A stretch of DNA of 64,000 nt from positions 143,836 through 207,835 of the forward strand of contig NZ_FMVF01000007.1 of assembly GCF_900101895.1 (NCBI RefSeq). Reading direction: 5' to 3'. A program made the position numbers and the translations under genes. The notes under the pieces are model-generated. The model made no database searches. It saw only the letters and a list, made by a program, of their open reading frames with translations, and had not been told where the DNA came from. This DNA is from Flavobacterium caeni. GTDB taxonomy: Bacteria > Bacteroidota > Bacteroidia > Flavobacteriales > Flavobacteriaceae. Positions 1 to 8,421 of this stretch are shown here, one piece after another (position 1 is the stretch's first letter; each line of letters begins with the position of its first letter).

Positions 1-1
1 G

Positions 2-277
2 GAGGAAATTGGTACGGGCGGGGGCGGATTCCGGTTTATCTATGCTGCTTTTTTGCAGGAGGCCGCAGTAATTTTGAAAAACGATGAACTAAAATCGCTA
101 TCTTTAGAGATGACAAAAATTGGCGACTTGTGGCGTGATTTTGCGGTGAACGCTTCACGCGTTTACAAGAACAGGAGTTCGCAGACCGACGTTTACAACA
201 CGTTGTCGAAAGAAATGCTGCACATTGCCGATTTGGAGGAAGAATTCTTCAAAAAATTAAAAAAAGCCATCGCCTAA
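2..277 (+). CDS. BtrH N-terminal/DUF4872-type protein, 3' part only
   Basis: The reading frame is open from base 2, so this is the C-terminal ~91 residues of a gene that begins before the window. The glycine-rich stretch GTGGGGFRFIYAAFLQEAA followed by an amphipathic helical tail ending in KKLKKAIA resembles the C-terminal part of the butirosin-H-like (BtrH N-terminal plus DUF4872) proteins found in flavobacterial flexirubin clusters. A TTG at 53 could act as a start for a 74-aa product, but the uninterrupted frame upstream argues for a truncated longer gene. It lies 6 bp before the ABC transporter ATPase and so is probably in the same operon. Family assignment rests on a short fragment and on context; the role of these proteins in pigment synthesis is not established here. 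Confidence 0.6.
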   Translation, partial: EEIGTGGGGFRFIYAAFLQEAAVILKNDELKSLSLEMTKIGDLWRDFAVNASRVYKNRSSQTDVYNTLSKEMLHIADLEEEFFKKLKKAIA

Positions 278-283
278 GTTGTT

Positions 284-1036
284 TTGCAGCCGATTATCCA
301 AATAAATGACCTTGCCAAGAAGTACAAAGATGCCGAATTTTATTCTTTGAACCACTTTTCGCTCGACATTCTCCAGGGCGAGATTTTTGGCTTGCTGGGC
401 CCGAACGGCGCGGGAAAAAGCACGTTGATTTCTATTTTGTGCGGGCTCATCGATCCTACTTCGGGCAGTTTCTCGATCAAAGGGCTCGACTACAACCGCC
501 ATGCGTTTGCGCTCAAAAAGATAATAGGCGTAGTGCCGCAGGAATATGCGTTGTATCCTACGATGACGGCGCGTGAGAACTTGGTTTATTTTGGCAGCAT
601 GTACGGTATCAAAGGCCGCGATCTCAAGGACAAGGTGACCCAAAGCCTTGAATTTCTGGGGTTGCTCAATTTTGCCGACAGACGCGTCGAGACGTTTTCT
701 GGCGGTATGAAGCGCCGTGTCAACTTGATTGCGGGCATTTTGCACGAACCCGAGGTGTTGTTTCTGGACGAACCTACCGTGGGCGTAGATGTACAATCCA
801 AAAATGCCATCATCGAATACCTGCAGCGGCTCAACCGGAACGGGACCACCATTGTTTATACGTCGCACCATTTGGCCGAAGCGCAGGAATTTTGCACTGA
901 TATCGCCATCGTCGATCAAGGCCGCGTCTTTGCGAAGAATACTCCGCAAGCGTTGATTGCCGAAACACCCAACGCCAAGGATCTCGAAGATGTGTTTTTA
1001 TCGTTAACCGGAAAAGGACTGCGCGATGCTGTATAA
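284..1036 (+). CDS. ABC transporter ATP-binding protein
   Basis: A 250-aa nucleotide-binding subunit. It has Walker A GPNGAGKST (39-47), a Q-loop glutamine at 86, the signature SGGMK (139-143), Walker B ending in FLDEPT (about 160-165) and a switch histidine near 195. The start is TTG, because the conserved strand IIQINDLAKKY begins right after it and there is no nearer ATG. It overlaps the ABC-2 type permease by 11 bp, so the two very likely form one exporter. In a polyene pigment cluster the exporter could move a lipid-linked intermediate or the finished product. The substrate cannot be read from the sequence. Confidence 0.93.
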   Translation: MQPIIQINDLAKKYKDAEFYSLNHFSLDILQGEIFGLLGPNGAGKSTLISILCGLIDPTSGSFSIKGLDYNRHAFALKKIIGVVPQEYALYPTMTARENLVYFGSMYGIKGRDLKDKVTQSLEFLGLLNFADRRVETFSGGMKRRVNLIAGILHEPEVLFLDEPTVGVDVQSKNAIIEYLQRLNRNGTTIVYTSHHLAEAQEFCTDIAIVDQGRVFAKNTPQALIAETPNAKDLEDVFLSLTGKGLRDAV

Positions 1037-2309
1037 AATCTACCAATCGGTCCTCAAGGAAATCCTGTTGCTCAGTCGCGATTTGGGCGGCGCCATCATC
1101 CTTTTTGTGATGCCACTCGTGTTGGTCATCACCGTGACGCTGATCCAGGACAGTACATTCAAGCAAACCGGGAACGCCAAAATCCCAATCCTGTTGGTAG
1201 ACCACGACCATGGTAAAGTATCGCAGTCGGTCAACGACAATTTGGCCAAGAGCAATGCATTTGATGTGATTTCACGGTTCGACAACCAACCCATCACCGA
1301 AGCACAAGCCAAAGAGGCCGTGTTTAAGGGAAAATACCAGTTGGCCATCGTCATTCCAGCCGATTTGAGCCATGATTTGCAAGCCAAGATAGACCAAAAC
1401 GTCAACAAGATCATGACCAGTTTTGGCGTAGGCGATTCATCAGCAACGGCAACAGATAAGAAGAAGGTTACACAAAAAGAAGTCAAGCTTTATTTTGATC
1501 CCGCGGTACAAATAGGGTTCAAAAATGGCGTGATGAGCGCCATCGACCAGATGATTTCGCAAATCGAAACCCAGTCGATTTATGCGGCCTTCAAAGAGCA
1601 GCTGGGCGAAACCGAGTTCGACTTCGAGCAGCAAAGTTTTATCAATTTCAAGGAAATCGTCCCCACCATCGGCAACAAGGAAGTCAAGCCCAATTCGGTG
1701 CAACACAACGTACCTGCGTGGACGCTGTTTGCGATGTTTTTCATCGTGATTCCGTTGTCGATCAATATTGTCAAGGAAAAAAGCCAAGGCACATTTGTAC
1801 GGTTGCAGACCAATCCAGTGCGTACGTGGGTGGTCATGGCGGGTAAAACCATCACCTACCTGATCATTTGCATGCTGCAGTTTTACATGATTCTGGCCGT
1901 GGCCTTTTTCGTTTTCCCGCATTTGGGGTTGCCGCCGCTGCATTTCAACTTTAGTCTGATGCTGATGAGCCTCGTGGCGCTGTTTTGCGGGTTTGCGGCC
2001 ATCGGATACGGCATCCTTGTTGGCACGATCGCCAAAACACAGGAACAATCGGCGCCGTTCGGATCGACAAGTGTAATCATACTCGCGGCCATCGGCGGGG
2101 TTTGGGTTCCGGTTTTCGCGATGCCCGAAATGATGCAAATCGTGGCCCGGTGCTCTCCGATGAATTGGGGGCTCAATGCCTTTTACGATGTCATTTTGCG
2201 GCAGGCGCGCTTGGTCGACGTACTACCCGAGATTGGCCTGTTGTTTTTGTTTTTCCTACTCACCACTACCATTGCACTTTTGTATGACAAGAAAAAAAGA
2301 ACCGTCTAA
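1026..2309 (+). CDS. ABC-2 type transporter permease
   Basis: A 427-aa membrane subunit. An N-terminal transmembrane helix (about 20-41) is followed by a ~190-residue extracytoplasmic region. About five to six C-terminal helices (about 230-425) then form the ABC2_membrane core. It is the partner of the ATPase, whose gene overlaps its start by 11 bp. Its 3' end overlaps the thioesterase gene by 26 bp, so translation of all three is probably coupled. The large periplasmic loop is typical of ABC-2 exporters of the YhhJ/drug-export type. Substrate is unknown; position suggests a part in export of the pigment or its precursor. Confidence 0.9.
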   Translation: MLYKIYQSVLKEILLLSRDLGGAIILFVMPLVLVITVTLIQDSTFKQTGNAKIPILLVDHDHGKVSQSVNDNLAKSNAFDVISRFDNQPITEAQAKEAVFKGKYQLAIVIPADLSHDLQAKIDQNVNKIMTSFGVGDSSATATDKKKVTQKEVKLYFDPAVQIGFKNGVMSAIDQMISQIETQSIYAAFKEQLGETEFDFEQQSFINFKEIVPTIGNKEVKPNSVQHNVPAWTLFAMFFIVIPLSINIVKEKSQGTFVRLQTNPVRTWVVMAGKTITYLIICMLQFYMILAVAFFVFPHLGLPPLHFNFSLMLMSLVALFCGFAAIGYGILVGTIAKTQEQSAPFGSTSVIILAAIGGVWVPVFAMPEMMQIVARCSPMNWGLNAFYDVILRQARLVDVLPEIGLLFLFFLLTTTIALLYDKKKRTV

Positions 2310-2733
2310 CGAAGCCACGCAGCTTACCGTATCGCACATGTTGCGCGTTCGGTTCAACGAAACCGATCCGTTGGGCATCGTTTGGCACGGCAACTACATC
2401 AAGTATTTCGAGGACGGACGCGAAGCGTTTGGTCGCCAGCACGGCATTTCTTACCTGGATGTCATGGACAATGGGTTCAGTACGCCCATTGTCAGGTCGG
2501 TGTGCGAGCACAAATTGTCGCTCAAGTATGGCGATGTCGCGCGCATCGAAACCACCATTGTCGATACCCCTGCGGCCAAATTGATCTTTCGATACAAGAT
2601 TTTCGATCCGAACGGAGAAATTGCCTGTACGGGCGAAACTACACAGGTTTTTCTGGACCGCAACGGCGATCTGCAATTGACCAACCCCGATTTTTATCAG
2701 TCTTGGAAACGAAAAGTAGGGCTTACGGCATGA
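2284..2733 (+). CDS. Acyl-CoA/acyl-ACP thioesterase, hotdog fold
   Basis: A 149-aa single-hotdog protein of the 4-hydroxybenzoyl-CoA thioesterase/YbgC type. The diagnostic RVRFNETDPLGIVWHGNYIKY region places the catalytic Asp at residue 28 and the conserved HGNY motif at 35-38. The ATG at 2284 is chosen because it gives the usual family length; longer in-frame starts run deep into the permease gene. It overlaps the permease by 26 bp and shares ATGA with the next ketosynthase. It probably releases or edits thioester-bound chains made by the neighbouring carrier protein and ketosynthases. Confidence 0.88.
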   Translation: MTRKKEPSNEATQLTVSHMLRVRFNETDPLGIVWHGNYIKYFEDGREAFGRQHGISYLDVMDNGFSTPIVRSVCEHKLSLKYGDVARIETTIVDTPAAKLIFRYKIFDPNGEIACTGETTQVFLDRNGDLQLTNPDFYQSWKRKVGLTA

Positions 2734-3848
2734 CAAAATCGGTTTACATATCGGCAACGAATTGCATCACACCATTGGGTTGGGATGCGACCGAAAACGC
2801 GGCCAATATTTTAGCGGGAAAAAGCGGCATTGCGCGTCACGAAAACAACATGATGCCACAACCCTACTATGCGGGAATTGTCGATGACGTGCGTATGAAT
2901 CAATTACCGGAACTGGGATTAGCCGATAAATACACAAAACTAGAAAAGATGTTAATTCTGGCGCTGACACCGATCATCGCCCAACACAAGCCCAGCGGAA
3001 AATCGCTGTTGCTTTTGTCGACCACCAAAGGCAATATCGATGCCTTGGCCGTGTCGAGTATTGAACAGGCGCAACTCGCGAAACTGGCCCAAACCGTGGC
3101 CGATTTCTTTGGGTTTACAACCCAGCCGGTAGTGGTGTCCAATGCCTGCGTGTCGGGTATTTTGGCCGTTGCCATCGCCAAGCGGATGATCCAGGCCGAC
3201 GTATGCGACGACGCTTTTGTCGTGGCAGGCGATTTGGTCACCGAGTTCGTGTTGTCCGGGTTCAACTCGTTCCAAGCCATGAGCGATGCGCCTTGCAAAC
3301 CCTATTCGGCACACCGAACGGGCGTTACGTTGGGTGAGGCGACAGCTGCGGTTTATGTAACATCAGACCCTAATGGAGCAAAAGTGCGCGTATCGGGCGA
3401 TGGCGCCATCAACGACGCCAACCACATTTCCGGTCCGTCGCGCACAGGCGAAGGACTGTTTTTGAGCATACAGGCCGCCTTAAAGGAAGCCCAGATCGGT
3501 GCGGATCAAATCGACTACATCTCGGCGCACGGTACGGCCACGCCGTTCAACGACGAAATGGAGGCCATCGCCTTCAACCGCGCGGGTTTGCAAGACGTGC
3601 CCGTAAACAGTTTGAAAGGCTACTACGGCCACACGCTGGGCGCTTCGGGCTTGTTGGAATTGGTCATTGCGATCGAGTCGATGCATCGCAACACTTTGTT
3701 TGCCTCGCTCGGGTTCGATGAACTCGGGGTCAGTCAACCCATCAACGTCATTGAAGCAAACCAGGATTGTTCTATCAACAAAATGCTCAAAACCGCGTCT
3801 GGCTTTGGCGGATGCAACACGGCGGTCATAATCGAAAAAGTATCGTGA
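2730..3848 (+). CDS. Beta-ketoacyl-ACP synthase (KAS I/II type)
   Basis: A 372-aa thiolase-fold condensing enzyme with a complete active site: Cys140 in SNACVSG, His267 in SAHGTATPFND and His301 in GYYGHTLGASG. It should elongate an ACP-bound acyl chain with malonyl-ACP. The start at 2730 overlaps the preceding stop as ATGA and gives MTKSVYISATNCITPLG, a normal KAS N-terminus; more distal in-frame starts would read through the thioesterase gene. It is one of two catalytically complete ketosynthases here, beside a degenerate one and a short fragment-like one, as expected for aryl-polyene assembly. Confidence 0.93.
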   Translation: MTKSVYISATNCITPLGWDATENAANILAGKSGIARHENNMMPQPYYAGIVDDVRMNQLPELGLADKYTKLEKMLILALTPIIAQHKPSGKSLLLLSTTKGNIDALAVSSIEQAQLAKLAQTVADFFGFTTQPVVVSNACVSGILAVAIAKRMIQADVCDDAFVVAGDLVTEFVLSGFNSFQAMSDAPCKPYSAHRTGVTLGEATAAVYVTSDPNGAKVRVSGDGAINDANHISGPSRTGEGLFLSIQAALKEAQIGADQIDYISAHGTATPFNDEMEAIAFNRAGLQDVPVNSLKGYYGHTLGASGLLELVIAIESMHRNTLFASLGFDELGVSQPINVIEANQDCSINKMLKTASGFGGCNTAVIIEKVS

Positions 3849-4447
3849 AAAAAGAACTTAAGATAACATCTTGGTGTACCATCAAGGCTGGCGAAATTAC
3901 GGTCGACGACCGATTGATTTTTAAGACTGGTGATGTTGATTTTCAACAGTTTTCGAAAGAAGCGTATCGCGCGTTAGAAGTAAGTTACCTAAAATTTTTT
4001 AAAATGGATAACCTGAGCAAATTGGCCTTTTTGGGCGCTGAACTCATGCTCAAGGATAAAGCTGCAAGCAACACGGCCTTGCTGCTGTCCAACCGCTCGT
4101 CGTCGCTCGATACGGACGTCAAATACCAGCAATCGATTGCCGACAAAGCCGATTATTTCCCTAGCCCGGCGGTGTTTGTGTATACGTTGCCCAACATTTG
4201 CCTTGGTGAAATTAGTATCCGACACCAATTGAAAAGTGAAAATTCTTTCTTTATCTTTGACGCGTTCAATCCCGCATTTATGGCCCACTACGCCCATCTT
4301 TTGATGGCTACCGGAAAAGCCGAAACGGTGCTTTGCGGTTGGACCGAACTCATGGACGAACACTACGAGGCCTTTGTGTACCTCGTTGGGAAAGAAGGTG
4401 CCATGGCCCATAACGAACAAAATTTAGCAACTTTATACAACAAATAA
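3845..4447 (+). CDS. Short ketosynthase-like protein, catalytically incomplete
   Basis: A 200-aa protein starting at a GTG that overlaps the preceding stop (GTGA). It resembles the N-terminal half of a beta-ketoacyl synthase: KAS-like strands, then VFVYTLPNICLGEISIRHQL at about 110-130 where an active-site Cys loop would be, and a helical end. It is only about half of normal KAS length and lacks the HGT and GH histidine motifs, so it should not catalyse condensation alone. Its fixed place between a full ketosynthase and the ACP suggests a structural or chain-length subunit. This is an inference from context and length; assignment to the thiolase fold should be checked by structure prediction. 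Confidence 0.7.
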   Translation: MKKELKITSWCTIKAGEITVDDRLIFKTGDVDFQQFSKEAYRALEVSYLKFFKMDNLSKLAFLGAELMLKDKAASNTALLLSNRSSSLDTDVKYQQSIADKADYFPSPAVFVYTLPNICLGEISIRHQLKSENSFFIFDAFNPAFMAHYAHLLMATGKAETVLCGWTELMDEHYEAFVYLVGKEGAMAHNEQNLATLYNK

Positions 4448-4448
4448 A

Positions 4449-4706
4449 ATGGACGCATTAAAGCAGGAATTGAAAGAAAAGATCATCGCAGTATTGAACC
4501 TCGAAGATGTGAATGCAAGTGACATCAGCGACGCCGACGCACTGTTTGGAGACGGATTGGGATTGGATTCGATCGACGCCCTCGAACTGATCGTGTTGCT
4601 CGACAAAGACTACGGCATCAAATTGACCGACCCAAAAGAAGGCAAGAACATCTTCCAATCGATCAATACCATGGCCGATTACGTGACGGCAAACCGCACC
4701 AAATAA
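4449..4706 (+). CDS. Acyl carrier protein
   Basis: An 85-aa phosphopantetheine-attachment protein. The carrier motif GLGLDSIDALEL is at about 36-47, with Ser41 as the modified serine, and the charge is strongly acidic as usual for ACPs. It begins one base after the short ketosynthase-like gene. It is followed by the longest early gap in the cluster (71 bp), which holds a strong hairpin. It is probably the dedicated carrier for polyene chain growth, since this local gene sits among the cluster's ketosynthases rather than with the fabH-acc genes at 27-30 kb. Confidence 0.95.
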   Translation: MDALKQELKEKIIAVLNLEDVNASDISDADALFGDGLGLDSIDALELIVLLDKDYGIKLTDPKEGKNIFQSINTMADYVTANRTK

Positions 4707-4717
4707 TTTAAGATTTG

Positions 4718-4768
4718 GGATTTGCAGATTTTCAAATCGCGAATCCATAAATCTAGAATCTGAAATCC
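4718..4768 (+). promoter_or_regulatory. Strong intercistronic hairpin after the ACP gene
   Basis: In the 71-bp spacer between the ACP gene and the next ketosynthase, GGATTT(g)CAGATT at 4718-4730 pairs perfectly with AATCTGAAATCC at 4757-4768, giving 12 base pairs with one bulged base. A second small dyad, GATTTG/CAAATC, lies inside the arm. No T-run follows, so it is not a standard terminator. It could protect the 3' end of a processed upstream mRNA and raise ACP output. It could also simply be an ATCTGAAATC-type degenerate repeat tract of the kind seen between flavobacterial genes. Confidence 0.5.
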
Positions 4769-4777
4769 AAAACCGAA

Positions 4778-5971
4778 ATGAAAGTAGCCATTACCGGAAT
4801 GGGCATTATTTCTGCCATCGGCAGCACCGTGGACGAGAATTTCGAGTCGCTTGTGGGCGGTCGCAAGGCCATTACCGACATCGACCATATTCCAACGGTT
4901 CACGCCAAGGCCATCAAGGTGGGTGAAATCAAACAATCGAATGCCGATTTGGCCCATGAACTCGGCCTGGCATCCGACAACAATTACACGCGTACCGCCA
5001 TGATTGGTGCTCTTGCCGCCCGACAAGCGCTACAGAATGCTGGAATTTCGGACGTCAACGCTTACAAAACAGGGCTTATCTCGGCCACGAGCGTGGGCGG
5101 GATGGACACGACCGAGAAACACTATTACGAGTATTTCAATGATCCGGCGCTCGTCAAGTACATCAGTGCGCACGATGGCGGCGATGTAGCGCAGAAAATT
5201 GCCGAAACGATAGGGCTCAAGGGATTTGTGACCACAATCAGCACGGCCTGTTCGTCGGCGGCCAATTCTATTATGCTTGGGGCACGCCTGATCAACGCCG
5301 GCAAACTCGACCGCGTGATTGTGGGCGGGACCGATGCGCTCGCGAAATTCACGATCAACGGATTCAAGACGCTCATGATCCTGACCGACGGCTACAACAC
5401 CCCTTTCGACGACAACAGAAAAGGGCTCAACTTGGGCGAAGCTGCCGCGTTTTTGGTGTTGGAGTCCGACAAAGTGGTCAAGGAACAAAACAAAAAAGTC
5501 CTTGCCTATGTATCGGGGTTCGGCAATGCCAACGATGCGTTTCACCAGACCGCTTCGTCCGAAAATGGCGAAGGCGCATTCCTGGCGATGGAAAAAGCAT
5601 TTAAGTTGGCAGGACTGCAACCGTCCGATATCGACTACATCAACATGCACGGCACGGCCACGCCCAACAACGATTTGAGCGAAGGCCGCGCGGTGATCCG
5701 TATTTTTGGCGAACAAAACGTTCCCGATTTTTCGTCGACCAAGGCTTTTACCGGTCATACGTTGGCCGCCGCCGCCGCGATCGAAGCGGTGTACAGCGTG
5801 TTGGCCATCCAAAACGGTGTGGTGTACCCGAACCTCAATTTCGAGACGCCCATGCAGGAATTCAACCTGATACCGCAAACCGAAATCAAATACAAAAACA
5901 TCGACCACGTGCTGTCCAACTCGTTCGGGTTTGGCGGTAACTGCTCGACCGTAATTTTTTCGAAGAATTGA
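4778..5971 (+). CDS. Beta-ketoacyl-ACP synthase II type
   Basis: A 397-aa condensing enzyme with Cys158 in STACSSAANS, His291 in MHGTATPNND and His327 in TGHTLAAAA, so the Cys-His-His triad is intact. The length and N-terminus (MKVAITGMGIISAIG) match FabF-like enzymes. The stop overlaps the start of the next, catalytically dead ketosynthase-like gene by one base. This suggests a KS/chain-length-factor heterodimer like those of type II polyketide and aryl-polyene systems. It is preceded by the 71-bp hairpin spacer after the ACP. Confidence 0.94.
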   Translation: MKVAITGMGIISAIGSTVDENFESLVGGRKAITDIDHIPTVHAKAIKVGEIKQSNADLAHELGLASDNNYTRTAMIGALAARQALQNAGISDVNAYKTGLISATSVGGMDTTEKHYYEYFNDPALVKYISAHDGGDVAQKIAETIGLKGFVTTISTACSSAANSIMLGARLINAGKLDRVIVGGTDALAKFTINGFKTLMILTDGYNTPFDDNRKGLNLGEAAAFLVLESDKVVKEQNKKVLAYVSGFGNANDAFHQTASSENGEGAFLAMEKAFKLAGLQPSDIDYINMHGTATPNNDLSEGRAVIRIFGEQNVPDFSSTKAFTGHTLAAAAAIEAVYSVLAIQNGVVYPNLNFETPMQEFNLIPQTEIKYKNIDHVLSNSFGFGGNCSTVIFSKN

Positions 5972-7029
5972 TGAAGACCTATATCAACGGCATCGGCTGC
6001 GTATCGGCGCAAAAAACCGACGGCGATTTTGCCTCGGGATTCCACGTAAACCAAGCCACCAATGTCTTGCCCATCGAAAAGCCCGAATACAAGGATTATT
6101 TTTCGCCCATTGCCGCACGCCGTATGTCCAAGGCGGTCAAGAACGGCATCGTGGCATCGACCATGGCGATGAAAGAGGCCAACCTCGAAATGCCGGGTGC
6201 GATCATCACCGGAACGGGTATGGGTTGCATCGAAGATTCGGATAAATTTCTCAAGGCGATCATCGACAACAACGAAGAATTCCTGACGCCCACCTCGTTT
6301 ATCCAGTCGACCCACAACACGGTGGCCGCGCAAATAGCGTTGGGGCTCGAATGTAAGGCGTACAATTTCACTTATGTCAACGCTGCTGTTTCGTTCGAAT
6401 CGGCTTTGATCGACGGCAAGTTGCAGTTGGACGAAGGCGAAGCAGATGCAGTATTGATTGGCGGCATCGACGAGATGACCGATTATACCGCATCGTTGTT
6501 CAAGCTCGCAGGCTTCATCAAAAAAGACGAGGAAGGCAGTTTCCCGATCCTCGAATCGCAGACGCCGGGCACTGTCTTTGGCGAGGGCGCGACTTTTTTT
6601 GTCCTCGAAAGCAAAAAATCGGCAACCACTTATGCCGAAGTCGTAGATATAGAAATCAACAACGAGATCGAGGCCGACATCTTGCAACTCAAGGTATTCG
6701 ATTTCCTTTCGGCCAATGGTTTAGGCGTAGACGACATCGATTTGCTGGTGGTTGGGATCAACGGCGATGCCCAGTTCGAAGAACATTACCGCGAACTGAC
6801 GCAAAAGCAGTTTGTGCATACCCCGCAGGCCTACTACAAACATTTGAGCGGTGAATACAACACGGCATCGGCGTTTGGGTTGTACCTGGCGGCGAACGTG
6901 GTCAAGACCCAAAACGTCCCGCCAATAGTGCAGGTCAATGGGCAAACCAAACCCGAATACAAAAACGTGTTGCTGTACAACCATTACCGCGGCATCGACC
7001 ATAGTTTTACCTTAATTTCGAAAGCTTGA
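5971..7029 (+). CDS. Chain-length-factor-like ketosynthase homologue, all catalytic residues replaced
   Basis: A 352-aa thiolase-fold protein. The position of the nucleophile reads YVNAAVSFES, with Ala139 where the partner enzyme has Cys. The HGTAT region reads VGINGDAQ, with Asn264 in place of His, and the GH motif reads LSGEYNTAS, with Glu295 in place of His. The overall KAS frame is kept (DEMT, FGEGATFFVLES). It therefore cannot condense by the normal route and is best read as the chain-length-factor subunit of the ketosynthase encoded immediately upstream, whose stop it overlaps. ATG at 5971 is preferred to the TTG one codon earlier because of the coupled TGATG junction. Confidence 0.85.
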   Translation: MKTYINGIGCVSAQKTDGDFASGFHVNQATNVLPIEKPEYKDYFSPIAARRMSKAVKNGIVASTMAMKEANLEMPGAIITGTGMGCIEDSDKFLKAIIDNNEEFLTPTSFIQSTHNTVAAQIALGLECKAYNFTYVNAAVSFESALIDGKLQLDEGEADAVLIGGIDEMTDYTASLFKLAGFIKKDEEGSFPILESQTPGTVFGEGATFFVLESKKSATTYAEVVDIEINNEIEADILQLKVFDFLSANGLGVDDIDLLVVGINGDAQFEEHYRELTQKQFVHTPQAYYKHLSGEYNTASAFGLYLAANVVKTQNVPPIVQVNGQTKPEYKNVLLYNHYRGIDHSFTLISKA

Positions 7030-7799
7030 AGCACCGGTTTGTCACTGTTTTTTTTCTTTCGCTTTTGGTTCTGCTGGCGCTTTGGAGCCTTTTTGCAGCT
7101 ATAAGCACATGGGTTTTTGTGGCTGTGGTGGCGGTTTGGCTTTTGGTTGTGGCGATCGGATCGTCGCACATCGCGCTCAATTACCATGTAAAGGCGATGT
7201 GCAGCAACCCATCCGAAAAAGAACGTAAAATCGCACTGACCTTTGACGATGGCCCGAACGAAAACACCTTGCAAATCCTTCAAATCCTAAAAAAACACCA
7301 CGCCAAAGCCACTTTTTTTTGTATCGGCCGACAAATCGAAAAGCATCCTGGTATTTTACGCGAGATCACAGCCGACGGGCACTTGGTAGGGAACCACTCG
7401 TACAGCCATTCGCATTTTTTTGATTTTTTCGGGATGCGGCGCGTCGTCTTGGAGTTGCAGGAAACCGATAAGTTGATTTTTGAGATCACCGGAAAAAAGC
7501 CGCATTTCTTTCGACCGCCGTATGGCGTGACCAATCCGTCGATCCGTCGCGCACTCGCCGTGACCAAGCATGCCGTGATGGGCTGGAACATCAGGTCGAT
7601 GGACGGGATCAGCAAAAATTCGGATGCAATTTTTAACAGGATCGTCGAGCAACTGTCGCCCGGATCGGTCGTACTTTTGCACGACACACGCCCGCATACG
7701 GCCCTTGTTTTGGAACAGTTGTTGCTAACGCTGGCCGCGAAAAATTACCAAGTGGCCGCGCTCGACGAACTTTTGGATGTAGAAGCCTATGAAAATTAA
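7026..7799 (+). CDS. Polysaccharide deacetylase family protein (NodB domain), membrane-anchored
   Basis: A 257-aa protein with two N-terminal transmembrane helices (about 5-45) and then a NodB-homology domain. Visible motifs are TFDDGP with metal/catalytic aspartates 74-75, VGNHSYSHSH with metal histidines 124 and 128, RPPYG (163-167) and a C-terminal LLHD. The start is a TTG overlapping the upstream stop by 4 bp. Such enzymes remove N-acetyl or similar groups from carbohydrates. In this cluster the target may be the sugar or lipid head group of the pigment conjugate. The natural substrate is not visible. Confidence 0.87.
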   Translation: MKHRFVTVFFLSLLVLLALWSLFAAISTWVFVAVVAVWLLVVAIGSSHIALNYHVKAMCSNPSEKERKIALTFDDGPNENTLQILQILKKHHAKATFFCIGRQIEKHPGILREITADGHLVGNHSYSHSHFFDFFGMRRVVLELQETDKLIFEITGKKPHFFRPPYGVTNPSIRRALAVTKHAVMGWNIRSMDGISKNSDAIFNRIVEQLSPGSVVLLHDTRPHTALVLEQLLLTLAAKNYQVAALDELLDVEAYEN

Positions 7800-8421
7800 G
7801 ACAATCCTTTTCGCTTTTTTGGCGATGATTTGCTTGCCCGTCGTGGCGCAGGAGCAAAAGATGACCGAGGCCGAAGCCGCGTCGTTCAGGCAATCGGTCA
7901 ATGTCGTCTCGAAGAAAATCACATCGCTCGCCACCGATTTTACGCAATTCAAACACATGGACTTTTTGACCAAGGACATCGAGACTTCGGGGAAGATGTT
8001 TTTCAAGGAACCCGACAAGCTGCTGTGGCAATACAAAAAACCCTACAACTATACGATAGTGTTCAAGAACGGCAAAATCCTGATCAACGACGAAGGAAAG
8101 AAAAGCGCGATGGATGTGGGCAGTAGCAAGATTTTCGCCAAGCTCAACAAGTTGATCGTGGGCAGCGTGAGCGGCAATTTGTTCGACGACAAGGAGTTTG
8201 CGATCACATGCTACAAAGGCAAGGATTTTAACATCGCCAAGCTCATCCCCAAAGACGCGACGCTCAAAAAATACCTCAAGCAAATCGAGCTGCATTTCGA
8301 CAAGCAGGAACATACCGTTTCGCAGGTCAGGCTGGTCGAATCGGCCGAAGATTATACCAAGATTGTCTTTAAAAACAAAGTGTTGAATGCCAAAGTCGAC
8401 GATGCGGTTTTTGTCAATTAG
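7789..8421 (+). CDS. LolA-like outer-membrane lipoprotein carrier protein
   Basis: A 210-aa periplasmic protein with a signal peptide (MKIKTILFAFLAMICLPVVAQ) and the LolA layout: repeated strands including FTQFKHMDFLTKDIETSGKMFFKEPDKLLWQY near residues 48-80. LolA proteins shuttle acylated molecules between inner and outer membrane. This cluster-borne copy is probably specific for the polyene lipid, because a LolA-like protein beside an MMPL transporter is a recurring pair in aryl-polyene clusters. It overlaps the deacetylase by 11 bp and the following lipoprotein by 20 bp. Confidence 0.82.
   Translation: MKIKTILFAFLAMICLPVVAQEQKMTEAEAASFRQSVNVVSKKITSLATDFTQFKHMDFLTKDIETSGKMFFKEPDKLLWQYKKPYNYTIVFKNGKILINDEGKKSAMDVGSSKIFAKLNKLIVGSVSGNLFDDKEFAITCYKGKDFNIAKLIPKDATLKKYLKQIELHFDKQEHTVSQVRLVESAEDYTKIVFKNKVLNAKVDDAVFVN

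Noticed and set aside
257..949. A 230-aa minus-strand frame opposite the ABC ATPase
   Set aside because: Composition is Arg/His/Gln-rich shadow sequence; the plus frame has all ABC motifs.
2382..2730. A longer start for the first ketosynthase
   Set aside because: It would read through the whole thioesterase gene; ATG at 2730 gives the family N-terminus and an ATGA junction.
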